This document shows positions 6,684-12,220 of a stretch of 25,534 nucleotides of DNA, in pieces. This DNA is from a virus: the IMG/VR virus record IMGVR_UViG_3300042429_000116, positions 1 through 25,534 of that record; one strand, written 5' to 3'. How positions within the stretch are numbered: position 1 is the first letter of the stretch; each line of letters opens with the position of its first letter. The notes beneath the pieces are model-generated. The model was not told where the DNA came from and made no database searches. It worked only from the letters and a program-made list of their open reading frames with translations. The position numbers and the translations under genes are program-made.

Positions 6684-7344
6684 CTTGCATCTCCCCCTTG
6701 TTGTTAAATCTCCAACCATTGATGTATATGAGTTCTTTGAATGATTCCTCACTCGTATAGCCCTCATACGCCTGTCTCAAAGCGTCATAGATTTCATCGG
6801 CGTATTCCTTTGCCCGACTAATCGCAAACTCTTCAAGCTCACAGACCAAGCGCTCGGTGTCGATTGCTTGCTCTAGTTCATAGACTGACGCACCTTCCAA
6901 GATGCCTCTGTCTATCAAGTCGCCGTAGTCCTCACCCAAAGATGCGTGGGATTTGATGCTTTCGTAGCTCATCGTCCCTGAGTGGTTGTAGTAGAACGAC
7001 CTGCGTGACACGCCCATCGTTGGGTCTACCCACGCATTACGCATAAGCTCTACCAGTACTGTGTACCTTGAGAACTCTGGATGGTCTTGTGGCACACACG
7101 CTTCTATGAAGCGAATCAATTCAATATGCCCTGTCCAAGAAGCACCATCGCCTTGAGAACAGAACCCGCTAAATTGAATATCATCAATGACGAAACCCTT
7201 AGCGCGTCCATCTTCTTTGAAGCTGTCGTACACACACTCGTACCAATCATCGGGCGGCTCGCCATACAGGTGTATGGCGTTGTCCTTGGCTCGTTGGTCG
7301 AGGTCTTCAAATTCCACGATTTCTGTCCCACACGACTCGTACAT
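6673..7344 (-). CDS. conserved phage protein with FSGFCSQGDGASW motif, 223 aa
   Basis: The protein opens with a segment around FEDLDQRAKDNAIHLYG, then WYECVYDSFKEDGRAKGF, followed by the distinctive motif IDDIQFSGFCSQGDGASWTG at about residues 54-73. Proteins carrying this 'FSGFxSQGDGA' element are common in caudoviruses and have no established function that I know of. Acidic, helical sequence follows, with a Tyr/Glu-rich C-terminus. The start was placed at 7344 because GGAGG lies 6 nt upstream. It overlaps the end of the upstream acidic gene by 38 bp. Confidence 0.75.
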   Translation of the reverse strand: MYESCGTEIVEFEDLDQRAKDNAIHLYGEPPDDWYECVYDSFKEDGRAKGFVIDDIQFSGFCSQGDGASWTGHIELIRFIEACVPQDHPEFSRYTVLVELMRNAWVDPTMGVSRRSFYYNHSGTMSYESIKSHASLGEDYGDLIDRGILEGASVYELEQAIDTERLVCELEEFAISRAKEYADEIYDALRQAYEGYTSEESFKELIYINGWRFNNKGEMQDGV

Positions 7345-7936
7345 TCCATTCCTCCATTTCTTTGTGTATTGCTTTCTCAACATACTCGTCTATCACTTTG
7401 CTCAGTGCTTCTTTTAATTTCTTGTCAAGCATCTCCTCCACAGTTTCAGTAATCATTTCCTCCACGCGGTCTGCGTCGGGATAGTCGTTGTTGTCTAGGT
7501 ACATCTCAATCTTGTCGTCAACATCGTACGCATCAAACTTGTCATCGAAGTCATAGTCTGTGATTGCGTCGTGTATCTGGTCGCTGATGTCTGTGTCCCG
7601 CACCTCTCTGCGTACTTGCTCGGTAATCATGTCGTCCATGATTTCACGCACGCTTTCTTGAGTCAGGTGTTCCTCACTGTCCTCATGCTCACGCACACAG
7701 TTCTCTGATATTTCTTGGATTGCGTCTTTAAACGACTCGTCGATATATCGCACGGCACTATGAGCTTCTAGGACGGCGCTGACCTTCTCGTTGACTTGCG
7801 TGTCGATGTGTTCATTGATGGCGTGAAGCAGGGTGTGGATAAGCGTTTGCTTGGGCTGAGGCGTTGGGGCTACCTCGGGGGTGGGCTGTGTTGCTTGTTC
7901 CAAAGCTTGCGTTTCGGTTTGAGTTACTTGGTTCAT
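7307..7936 (-). CDS. very acidic helical protein, 209 aa, unknown function
   Basis: The start MNQVTQTETQALEQ has an AAGGAAA site in the shared leader type. The first 35 residues are Gln/Pro/Thr-rich and probably disordered. The rest is strongly acidic and helical, with repeated patterns such as DYDFDDKFDAYDVDDKIE and a C-terminal coiled segment (RVEEMITETVEEMLDKKLKE). The composition recalls DNA-mimic or scaffold-like proteins, but that is speculation. Its 3' end overlaps the next gene by 38 bp, so the next ribosome site lies inside this reading frame. Confidence 0.7.
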   Translation of the reverse strand: MNQVTQTETQALEQATQPTPEVAPTPQPKQTLIHTLLHAINEHIDTQVNEKVSAVLEAHSAVRYIDESFKDAIQEISENCVREHEDSEEHLTQESVREIMDDMITEQVRREVRDTDISDQIHDAITDYDFDDKFDAYDVDDKIEMYLDNNDYPDADRVEEMITETVEEMLDKKLKEALSKVIDEYVEKAIHKEMEEWNVRVVWDRNRGI

Positions 7937-7952
7937 GATTGCTTTCCTTTTT

Positions 7953-7976
7953 AAAATGTTGGTGAAGCGCACCAAC
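7953..7976 (-). terminator. weak terminator-like hairpin in the leader of the 209-aa gene
   Basis: On the minus strand GTTGGTG and CACCAAC (7976-7970 and 7964-7958) pair around a 5-nt loop and are followed by ATTTT. The stem is only 7 bp and the U-run short, so this may be an attenuator or merely an RNA hairpin before the ribosome site at about 7948. Confidence 0.35.
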
Positions 7977-7981
7977 GACGC

Positions 7982-8008
7982 AACTGGCAGACACCATGTC
8001 TGCGAGTT
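7982..8008. repeat. dispersed palindromic element, copy a
   Basis: The left arm AACTGGCAGACA and right arm TGTCTGCGAGTT are separated by CCA, giving a 12-bp stem with one mismatch. It lies 20 bp after the stop of the 27-aa ORF. On the plus strand it runs into a T-run; on the minus strand it does not, so it is not a simple leftward terminator. Confidence 0.8.
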
Positions 8009-8027
8009 TTTCTACGATGAGTGTTCC

Positions 8028-8111
8028 CTACGCTATGCGCCATGCGAATAGGTCGAGGAGGAGTACTACGAGTGCGGCTGTGTACACAAGCACAAAGGTG
8101 AGGTTGGTCAT
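8028..8111 (-). CDS. putative 27-aa membrane peptide
   Basis: This short ORF begins MTNLTFVLVYTAALVVLLLD and consists of one hydrophobic helix followed by FAWRIA. An AAGGAAA site lies upstream, but with a long spacing of about 12 nt, so expression is uncertain. It fills the gap between the 69-aa gene (4 bp upstream) and the palindromic element. It resembles the 39-aa membrane peptide at 1369-1488 only in general form. Confidence 0.4.
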   Translation of the reverse strand: MTNLTFVLVYTAALVVLLLDLFAWRIA

Positions 8112-8115
8112 GTTG

Positions 8116-8325
8116 TTAGTCTTTCCTTGGGTTAAATAAATGTCCCATCATGTGAAGCAATTCAGCAAACGATTGCTTGCTTGCCAAGTAACACAACACT
8201 TCCTTGTTCTTGGCTATGTCCACAACCAAGCGGTGCAAGATTGACTCTAAGTCTTTTTCGTCTATTGGGTTCATTCGTCTCTCCAAAATAAGTTTGTTTA
8301 TAAATTCCGACATGTCCTTGTTCAC
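8116..8325 (-). CDS. small helical protein, 69 aa, GTG start
   Basis: The ORF starts with GTG, preceded 7 nt upstream by GAGGGGG. An in-frame ATG four codons later has no good ribosome site, so GTG is preferred. The protein (VNKDMSEFINKLILERRM onwards) is helical, of mixed charge, with HRLVVDIAKNKEVLCYLA and a C-terminal HMMGHLFNP segment. No family is recognised. Confidence 0.55.
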   Translation of the reverse strand: MNKDMSEFINKLILERRMNPIDEKDLESILHRLVVDIAKNKEVLCYLASKQSFAELLHMMGHLFNPRKD

Positions 8326-8340
8326 TCTGCTACCCCCTCT

Positions 8341-8526
8341 TTACGAGAACGTGTTTTCTTTGACCCGCTCAAGATACAGTTGGTTTAGCCGTTCCTGTAC
8401 CTCCAGCCACTTGTCCTCGTACAGCACTTGCAGTGCCATGCCGACAGACCAACGCACATCATCTTCATCCTCCATGTGTTTGACCGCTTCCTCAATCAAC
8501 TCATCAATATCAATTTCAATCTTCAT
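8341..8526 (-). CDS. small acidic protein, 61 aa
   Basis: The protein begins MKIEIDIDELIEEAVKHM, is strongly acidic and helical throughout, and has a WLEVQERLNQLYLERV segment near the end. GGAG precedes the ATG by 6 nt. Its start overlaps the stop of the DUF2591-like gene by 11 bp. Its function is unknown. Confidence 0.65.
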   Translation of the reverse strand: MKIEIDIDELIEEAVKHMEDEDDVRWSVGMALQVLYEDKWLEVQERLNQLYLERVKENTFS

Positions 8527-8869
8527 TTACTTCTCCTTGTGTTAACTCTGTTGGTATCTCGACTTCATCGCCAAGCTTGCTTGCTACATAGCACCGCATA
8601 GCGGCAATCAGTGGGGTGTCGCCATAAAAGCGCATCAAGTCACCCTCATCATTTACTTTACGCGCCCCCCATTCAACATTGCACAATGGGTAAATCTCAA
8701 TAAGCTCCCGCTCAATAATCGGCCCGCCTTGCTCCCAAGTCAGGTAGTCGAGGAACCAGCCGTTGTCATCACCAATAGTGATGTTAAGAATAGCCGTATC
8801 GTGGTCTATGCCCTCGACCTGCGACACCGCCCAGTTAAGGGCGTGTCTTGTCAGTTCACTTGTTTTCAT
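8516..8869 (-). CDS. DUF2591-like phage protein, 117 aa
   Basis: The start MKTSELTRHALNWAV was chosen for the AAGGAG site upstream. Hallmarks of the family I know as DUF2591 are visible in order: the opening K-T-S-E-L with LNWAV, the WEQGGPIIERE motif at about residues 45-55, and the C-terminal TPLIAAMRCYVASKLGDEV at about 85-103. These proteins occur in many phages and prophages with no known function. It is one of a row of translationally overlapping small genes; its start overlaps the upstream stop by 4 bp (ATGA). Confidence 0.88.
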   Translation of the reverse strand: MKTSELTRHALNWAVSQVEGIDHDTAILNITIGDDNGWFLDYLTWEQGGPIIERELIEIYPLCNVEWGARKVNDEGDLMRFYGDTPLIAAMRCYVASKLGDEVEIPTELTQGEVNED

Positions 8870-9045
8870 TTGCTTTCTCCTTGGGTTAGTTCGCACAGCT
8901 CATGTATGCGGTACAGCACATTCTCAAGCTTCAGTGCTACTTCGTGGCGTTTGCTGATGCTGTCAAGGTTGTCCACTGCATAGCTCAGTTGCGCCCTTAT
9001 GTGCACAAGCTCGATGTGCCAATCGTGTTCTTGTTCTTTAATCAT
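8866..9045 (-). CDS. small helical protein, 59 aa
   Basis: This short ORF starts MIKEQEHDWHIELVHIRAQL and is predicted helical throughout, with a second helix RHEVALKLENVLYRIHELCE. A strong GAGGAGG site is upstream. It overlaps its neighbours by 4 bp on both sides (ATGA arrangements), which supports it as a real coupled gene. Its function is unknown. Confidence 0.65.
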   Translation of the reverse strand: MIKEQEHDWHIELVHIRAQLSYAVDNLDSISKRHEVALKLENVLYRIHELCELTQGESK

Positions 9046-9221
9046 TCTGTTTCCTCCTCATTCTTTTTAAACCAATACTCCCGCGCCCACATCGCTTGGA
9101 GTAACGCAATGCTTGCGTAGACAGGGTCAATCAGGTTGTCCCTCTGCATCCTGTCCACCGCAAACTTGGTACGCCGCGCCATGTACTCATGGAACGGCAA
9201 CGCAAACAAGTCATCATTCAT
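9042..9221 (-). CDS. small protein, 59 aa, unknown function
   Basis: The protein opens MNDDLFALPFHEYMARR and continues with a helical segment IDPVYASIALLQAMWAREYW and an acidic tail. GGGAGAG lies about 5 nt before the ATG. The stop overlaps the next start by 4 bp. There is no recognisable domain; its size, packing and ribosome site support coding. Confidence 0.65.
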   Translation of the reverse strand: MNDDLFALPFHEYMARRTKFAVDRMQRDNLIDPVYASIALLQAMWAREYWFKKNEEETE

Positions 9222-9243
9222 TCTTCTCTCCCAAAGTTGTTTA

Positions 9244-9285
9244 TCAGACTTCGTCTGAAACTCGCAGACACCATGTCTGCCAGTT
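9244..9285. repeat. dispersed palindromic element, copy b, plus adjacent hairpin
   Basis: The arms AACTCGCAGACA (9259-9270) and TGTCTGCCAGTT (9274-9285) flank CCA, with one mismatch. The right arm touches the stop codon of the zinc-ribbon gene. Immediately to the left, TCAGAC (9244-9249) and GTCTGA (9253-9258) form a second small hairpin. On the minus strand the two hairpins follow the gene end, but no long U-run follows them. Confidence 0.75.
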
Positions 9286-9922
9286 ACTTACGCCGAGCCA
9301 GTAGCTCGGGCACTTTCATGTTCGCTTTGTCCTCCTTCCTTATGCTTATCCACCTGTCACGCAAAGACTCGACCCCGAACTCGGACACCAAGTCCCACCA
9401 GTTTTCTTTAATGCTTTTGTACTTGTGTGGGTCTGCCTCGAAGTCGAGCAGTATGCGTCCCTTCTCTCTTCTAAGTACCGACTCGTACTTCTCCAACAGC
9501 CCTTCGTACTCGCCATGCCCCGCTTGGGCGGCGTAGCGTATCTGTGCCTTCACCTTGTGGATTTCGTATGTCATGGGTGCAAGGGTTTCTTTGAGTTGTT
9601 TACGCCACTTATCTACCCACGCTTCGTAGCGTGCTCGGCTTTGTAGCAACACCGCCATCCTTTGGCGTTCAGCCAGTATCTGCTTCGCCCTCGCTTCGCT
9701 GATGTCGCCACTCACCACCATGTTGTGCAGTTGCTTGGGCGTTTGCTTGCTCGGGGGCTTGCGCTTGGGTTGGCAGTCTTTGCAGTTCTTTGAGGTGATG
9801 GTCATGAGCACTTCACCTTTCATGCCACGAGCATGCATTTGTGCACGAGATAAGCGGCGTTTGAATTGGGCAACGGGCTTTTCTGTGCCGCACTTGTTAC
9901 ATTTTTTGTAGTCCTTTTGCAT
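9284..9922 (-). CDS. zinc-ribbon protein with long helical domain, 212 aa
   Basis: The N-terminus has CNKCGTEKPVAQFKRR (cysteines 8 and 11) and a second pair KNCKDCQ (about 47-50), forming a four-cysteine zinc ribbon of the type found ahead of phage HNH nucleases. However, no HNH signature follows. The remainder is helical and basic, with a Gln-rich AERQRMAVLLQSRARYE stretch and a C-terminal segment WWDLVSEFGVESLRDRW. A role in nucleic-acid binding is inferred from the ribbon. It is the first gene left of the 9923-10370 control region, and its site (AAAGG, 8 nt) lies within that region's edge. Confidence 0.72.
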   Translation of the reverse strand: MQKDYKKCNKCGTEKPVAQFKRRLSRAQMHARGMKGEVLMTITSKNCKDCQPKRKPPSKQTPKQLHNMVVSGDISEARAKQILAERQRMAVLLQSRARYEAWVDKWRKQLKETLAPMTYEIHKVKAQIRYAAQAGHGEYEGLLEKYESVLRREKGRILLDFEADPHKYKSIKENWWDLVSEFGVESLRDRWISIRKEDKANMKVPELLARRK

Positions 9923-10268
9923 GAGAAAGACCTTTCATTTCACTAGACAATACCCACTTGTTGGTCGAGCATACCCACCATTTTGCTGAGTCGGACAAAC
10001 TAGTGGGTATCGGGAATGCTCGATGTTTACTGGCAATTCTACTACTTCATCCCTCGATACCTATCTGATTTCCAGAAAGCTTCAACCTTTTTTCTTTTTT
10101 TTCTTTTTAAGTGTCCACTTGTATGTATATATATATATATTTATCTTTTTATCTCTTATATATAGATAGGTATTGTGGGCTGGACATTGGTTGAAACCCC
10201 GCCAGTATTGAAGATGCCGATACCCACTAGAGTGGCAAGTTGCGCAAAATGGTGGGTATGATACCCAC

Positions 10269-10288
10269 TACTGTATATAAACACAGTA
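10269..10288. promoter_or_regulatory. LexA/SOS-box-like site
   Basis: TACTGTATATAAACACAGTA differs at two of 20 positions from the enterobacterial SOS consensus and keeps CTGT-N8-ACAG exactly. The same motif class is known for beta- and gammaproteobacterial LexA. A second, weaker match (CTGT-N8-GCAG) lies at 10302-10317. Confidence 0.6.
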
Positions 10289-10334
10289 GAAGGATTAGTT
10301 ACTGTATATTGATGCAGCTTTTTGTTATTTTTTG

Positions 10335-10361
10335 AACTGGCAGACACCATGTCTGCCAGTT
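10335..10361. repeat. dispersed palindromic element, copy c (perfect)
   Basis: The arms AACTGGCAGACA and TGTCTGCCAGTT are exact reverse complements over 12 bp around CCA. It lies 9 bp after the stop of the 55-aa gene at 10371-10538. Confidence 0.8.
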
Positions 10362-10370
10362 TGCCTGTTG

Positions 10371-10538
10371 TCAGAGGAGTTTGAGCTGTCTGCATTCGGT
10401 CTTTATGGTTTGCCATTCTTCTTTCCACCGCTGTTGGCGTAGGACTTCAGCACGCCTTGGGTCTTTGAGCCTGAGTTGCTCGTCTGCTCTGAGTTGCGCC
10501 TTGAGGGCGCTGAGTTTGGCTTTGATTTCGGGTTTCAT
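10371..10538 (-). CDS. small basic helical protein, 55 aa
   Basis: The protein opens MKPEIKAKLSALKAQLRADE, is highly charged, and is probably one long amphipathic helix or helical hairpin (DPRRAEVLRQQRWKEEWQ). AAAGGA lies 7 nt before the ATG. The gene takes precedence over a longer minus-strand frame at 10156-10428, which would run through the palindromic element and has only a poor ribosome site. Its function is unknown. Confidence 0.6.
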   Translation of the reverse strand: MKPEIKAKLSALKAQLRADEQLRLKDPRRAEVLRQQRWKEEWQTIKTECRQLKLL

Positions 10539-10550
10539 TGGTGAGTCCTT

Positions 10551-10658
10551 TCAGACGAACAGATACCAGATGGGCGAGAAGCTACGCTTGCAGGCGACAG
10601 CTATGCGGTATTCGTAGTTGAGGATTTGGCGGATTTCTTTCAGTTGTGCTTTGGTCAT
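10551..10658 (-). CDS. 35-aa peptide, unknown function
   Basis: This tiny ORF reads MTKAQLKEIRQILNYEYRIA followed by VACKRSFSPIWYLFV. TTTAGGAAAGC precedes the ATG, similar to other leaders in this arm. It lies 12 bp upstream of the 55-aa gene and just after a double terminator, so it would be the first gene of a new leftward transcript. Its short length makes the call moderate. Confidence 0.5.
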   Translation of the reverse strand: MTKAQLKEIRQILNYEYRIAVACKRSFSPIWYLFV

Positions 10659-10680
10659 GATGCTTTCCTAAAGATGTTTG

Positions 10681-10722
10681 ACAGAAAAAAGAATAGCGGC
10701 GGGACAAGGCATCCACGCCGCT
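10681..10722 (-). terminator. leftward intrinsic terminator
   Basis: On the minus strand AGCGGCG (10722-10716) pairs with CGCCGCT (10701-10695) across a 14-nt loop, followed by ATTC and then six T (down to about 10685). It is the second terminator-like structure after the 133-aa gene. Confidence 0.6.
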
Positions 10723-10723
10723 T

Positions 10724-10755
10724 TGAAAAAACTCGCAGACAAGTTGTCTGCCAGT
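10724..10755 (-). terminator. palindromic element copy d acting as a leftward terminator
   Basis: The arms AACTCGCAGACA (10730-10741) and TGTCTGCCAGT (10745-10755) flank AGT. Read leftward, the hairpin begins 2 bp after the stop of the 133-aa gene and is followed by a run of T (10731-10725), which is the classic form of a rho-independent terminator. It belongs to the same repeat family as copies a, b, c and e. Confidence 0.7.
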
Positions 10756-10757
10756 CG

Positions 10758-11159
10758 TTACACAGAAGCCAAGAAGCGGCGCTTCTCAGCCGCAGTCAAC
10801 TTATTGAAACTTGTTACCAAACGAGCAACCTTGTCACTCTTGCTGTTGGTCTTGGGTTTCTTGAGCTTGGGTGTGTCCTTGTTCACATCCACAAAGATGT
10901 TGTCAAGAATCCTGTCGGTGCGTCTCTGCTCGGCAGTACCTCGCCCGAATGTCCAGCCACGCTGACCCTCGTAAGGCTTGCGTGTGACCTTGGGCAGTTG
11001 CGTCACATAGAACACGACATAAGGCACTGCATCCTTGCGTGTGCCTACACCATTGCTGAGCAAGGTGTCTAGCAAAGTCGCAGACTCAATGTCTGCGAGT
11101 TTCAGAGTAGGCACGATTGCACGATAGGTGCGTGTGTTGATTGCTGTTGCAAGTTTCAT
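10758..11159 (-). CDS. first gene of the leftward arm, 133 aa, unknown function
   Basis: The start MKLATAINTRTYRAIVPTLK was chosen because GGAGAG lies 6 nt upstream; an ORF extending to 11309 would cross the promoter and attenuator. The central part YVTQLPKVTRKPYEGQRGW is followed by a basic lysine-rich linker (KLKKPKTNSKSDK) and a helical C-terminus (FNKLTAAEKRRFLAS). It has no recognised domain. It is a single-gene transcription unit bounded by a promoter and attenuator at 11173-11243 and by two terminators, so it is likely an early-expressed regulator or host-interaction protein. That role is inferred from position only. A degenerate copy of the palindromic element lies inside it. Confidence 0.7.
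   Translation of the reverse strand: MKLATAINTRTYRAIVPTLKLADIESATLLDTLLSNGVGTRKDAVPYVVFYVTQLPKVTRKPYEGQRGWTFGRGTAEQRRTDRILDNIFVDVNKDTPKLKKPKTNSKSDKVARLVTSFNKLTAAEKRRFLASV
11076..11101. repeat. dispersed palindromic element, degenerate copy e, within a gene
   Basis: GCAGAC (11080-11085) and GTCTGC (11091-11096) are separated by TCAAT inside the 133-aa gene. The flanks match the family only partly. On the minus strand it encodes KLADIESAT, comparable with the KLADMVSAS that the other copies would encode in one frame. Confidence 0.5.
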
Positions 11160-11172
11160 AGATAGCTCTCCA

Positions 11173-11198
11173 AAAGAAAAACCCCGCAACTGGCGGGG
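11173..11198 (-). terminator. attenuator-like terminator in the leader of the 133-aa gene
   Basis: On the minus strand CCCCGC (11198-11193) and GCGGGG (11187-11182) pair with a 5-nt loop and are followed by TTTTTCTTTT. The structure lies between the predicted promoter and the ribosome binding site, not after a gene, so it could regulate read-through. Confidence 0.65.
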
Positions 11199-11234
11199 CG
11201 ACAGACCGACTGAGTTCCCCCAATCGATAAATCT

Positions 11235-11243
11235 ATTATAGCA
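11235..11243 (-). promoter_or_regulatory. leftward extended -10 promoter
   Basis: On the minus strand TGC followed by TATAAT (11243-11235) forms a perfect extended -10. The -35 region is weak (ATT/TTGTGA near 11260). Transcription would begin near 11228, giving a leader of about 70 nt that contains the terminator at 11173-11198. Confidence 0.6.
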
Positions 11244-11526
11244 CAAACGAGTTTCACAATACCCTTGACATGAAAAATCGTAATACCTTAGACCCCACCA
11301 TACCCCCACTACCCCTTATGTCAGCAAGGCGTGCGTTGTCCCGTGAACACTATTCCCCACCCGCTCCCAGAACTTCTGTAATACTTAATAGCACGCTAAC
11401 ACCCCACCCCCAAATTTTATAAAAATTCTAAATAACCTTTGTCAAACATTGGACAACTCAGCACATAAAAAAACCCCCGCCATTGCTGGAGGGGGCTGAA
11501 AAGACCTTGAAGGTCTAGGAGAAGCA
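11244..11526. other. divergent intergenic region between early and late arms
   Basis: No gene is supported here. The plus strand is C-rich in clusters (11293-11315, 11355-11367, 11402-11411), so the minus strand carries many G-runs of 3-5. An AT-rich patch lies at 11412-11432, a short inverted repeat TTGTC/GACAA at 11439-11456, and a leftward terminator at 11467-11497. No clear rightward -35/-10 pair for the late genes is visible. Confidence 0.5.
11467..11497 (-). terminator. strong leftward intrinsic terminator
   Basis: On the minus strand CCCCC-T-CCA-GCAA-TGG-C-GGGGG folds into a two-part stem closed by a GCAA tetraloop and is followed by seven T (11473-11467). It would block leftward transcription arriving from the terminase side. 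Confidence 0.7.
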
Positions 11527-11560
11527 ATGGTTGCCCACTACTTGAAAAGTAGTGTACACT
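11502..11560. promoter_or_regulatory. cluster of palindromes before the terminase genes
   Basis: AGACCTT-G-AAGGTCT spans 11502-11516, CACTACTT-GAA-AAGTAGTG spans 11536-11554, and the overlapping AGTGTACACT palindrome spans 11551-11560. They surround a GGAG ribosome site and the ATG at 11527, so they could be operators or RNA hairpins controlling late-gene translation. Confidence 0.45.
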
Positions 11561-11670
11561 GCGACCCAACGCGCAACAACCCTGTGAAAAACCACAGCTA
11601 TAAAAATGTTGGAGCATTTGGTGCAATTTTCACCAGACGACGCCGGTCTGGAAGACTTCATGTCAATTGA
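11527..11670 (+). CDS. putative 47-aa basic leader protein overlapping terS
   Basis: The ORF reads MVAHYLKSSVHCDPTRNNPV, then KNHSYKNVGAFGAIF, and ends with an arginine cluster TRRRRSGRLHVN. It has GGAG 5 nt before its ATG, whereas the terminase ORF that follows has no ribosome site at its first ATG. The two reading frames overlap from 11606 to 11670. It may be a genuine small basic phage protein, a leader peptide for coupling, or the true N-terminus of terS if a frameshift intervenes. No homologue is identified with certainty. Confidence 0.42.
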   Translation: MVAHYLKSSVHCDPTRNNPVKNHSYKNVGAFGAIFTRRRRSGRLHVN

Positions 11671-12220
11671 TGCTGTAGATACGGCGGGACTTCTGTCGGC
11701 GCAAATAGCCACGGCGCAGTGGCTAGAAGAATTGGGCGCTACGCCAGATGAGAAGATAAACACAGAAAACCAAGCGCATTTGGCGCGGGATGCTTTTAAG
11801 ATGGTGGTATCCGACAATGATACCGAAGACCAAAAAACCAAACTCTTACAACTTAAAACCCCCGCCGCTGTGCGCCATATCACTGGCATGCTCACGGCCT
11901 ATGACTGGGAATTTGTACAGATGGCCAAAGAACTCCGTGGATACACGGTGGCCAAGCTGTTTGAAGAAACCCAGTCACCCAACGCCAACATCCGCCTCAA
12001 AGCCTTGGGCCTGCTGGGTAAAGTCACCGAAGTTGGGCTGTTCACCGACAAGATCGAGGTCAAGAAGCTTGACTTGACCGAAGACGAGATCGACAAGAAG
12101 CTCAAAGAGAAGCTGGCCAAGTTCATGAATGTGTCCGACGCTGAGTACACAGACATAGAAATTACCGACCAGACCGACCCCGCGCCAGCCGAAGAAACTC
12201 CGGAACCTCAAGATGAGTGA
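11606..12220 (+). CDS. terS: terminase small subunit (probable), 204 aa
   Basis: The gene lies immediately before the large terminase with an 8-bp overlap, the usual terS position. The protein is helical, with a central region (residues about 60-135) of short helices and KTPAAVRHITGMLTAYDWEF, then a helix containing IRLKALGLLGKVTEVGLF. This resembles phage and Rhodopirellula-like small terminases whose C-terminal helices form the oligomeric ring. The C-terminus (about 180-204) is acidic and proline-rich. The first ATG lacks a Shine-Dalgarno site, and an in-frame ATG at 11660 has GGAAG about 6 nt upstream, so the real start could be there. Small terminases recognise the packaging site and deliver DNA to TerL. 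Confidence 0.75.
   Translation: MLEHLVQFSPDDAGLEDFMSIDAVDTAGLLSAQIATAQWLEELGATPDEKINTENQAHLARDAFKMVVSDNDTEDQKTKLLQLKTPAAVRHITGMLTAYDWEFVQMAKELRGYTVAKLFEETQSPNANIRLKALGLLGKVTEVGLFTDKIEVKKLDLTEDEIDKKLKEKLAKFMNVSDAEYTDIEITDQTDPAPAEETPEPQDE

Larger units (their letters stand above)
9923..10370. other. gene-free control region: iterated sites around an AT-rich core
   Basis: No convincing gene is found in these 448 bases. Six copies of ATACCCAC (either strand) lie at 9950, 9971, 10003, 10220, 10252 and 10261. Four of them form mirrored arms: a 16-bp match (9971-9986 with 10244-10259) and a 14-bp match (10000-10013 with 10217-10230), with the same 13-nt gap in each arm. The centre is T/A-rich, with a pyrimidine tract near 10087-10109 and a TA-repeat near 10128-10140. 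This layout suits a replication origin or a multi-operator control site. Which one is not decided by the sequence. Confidence 0.6.

Noticed and set aside
10156-10428. 90-aa minus-strand frame across the palindromic element and iterated sites
   Set aside because: Its N-terminal part is out of frame with the better-supported 55-aa gene at 10371-10538, and its remainder translates operator-like repeats.
7982-11101. CRISPR array or simple terminators as an explanation of the repeated palindromes
   Set aside because: Copies are irregularly spaced over 3 kb without spacers of equal length, and only one has a T-run in the direction of the upstream gene.
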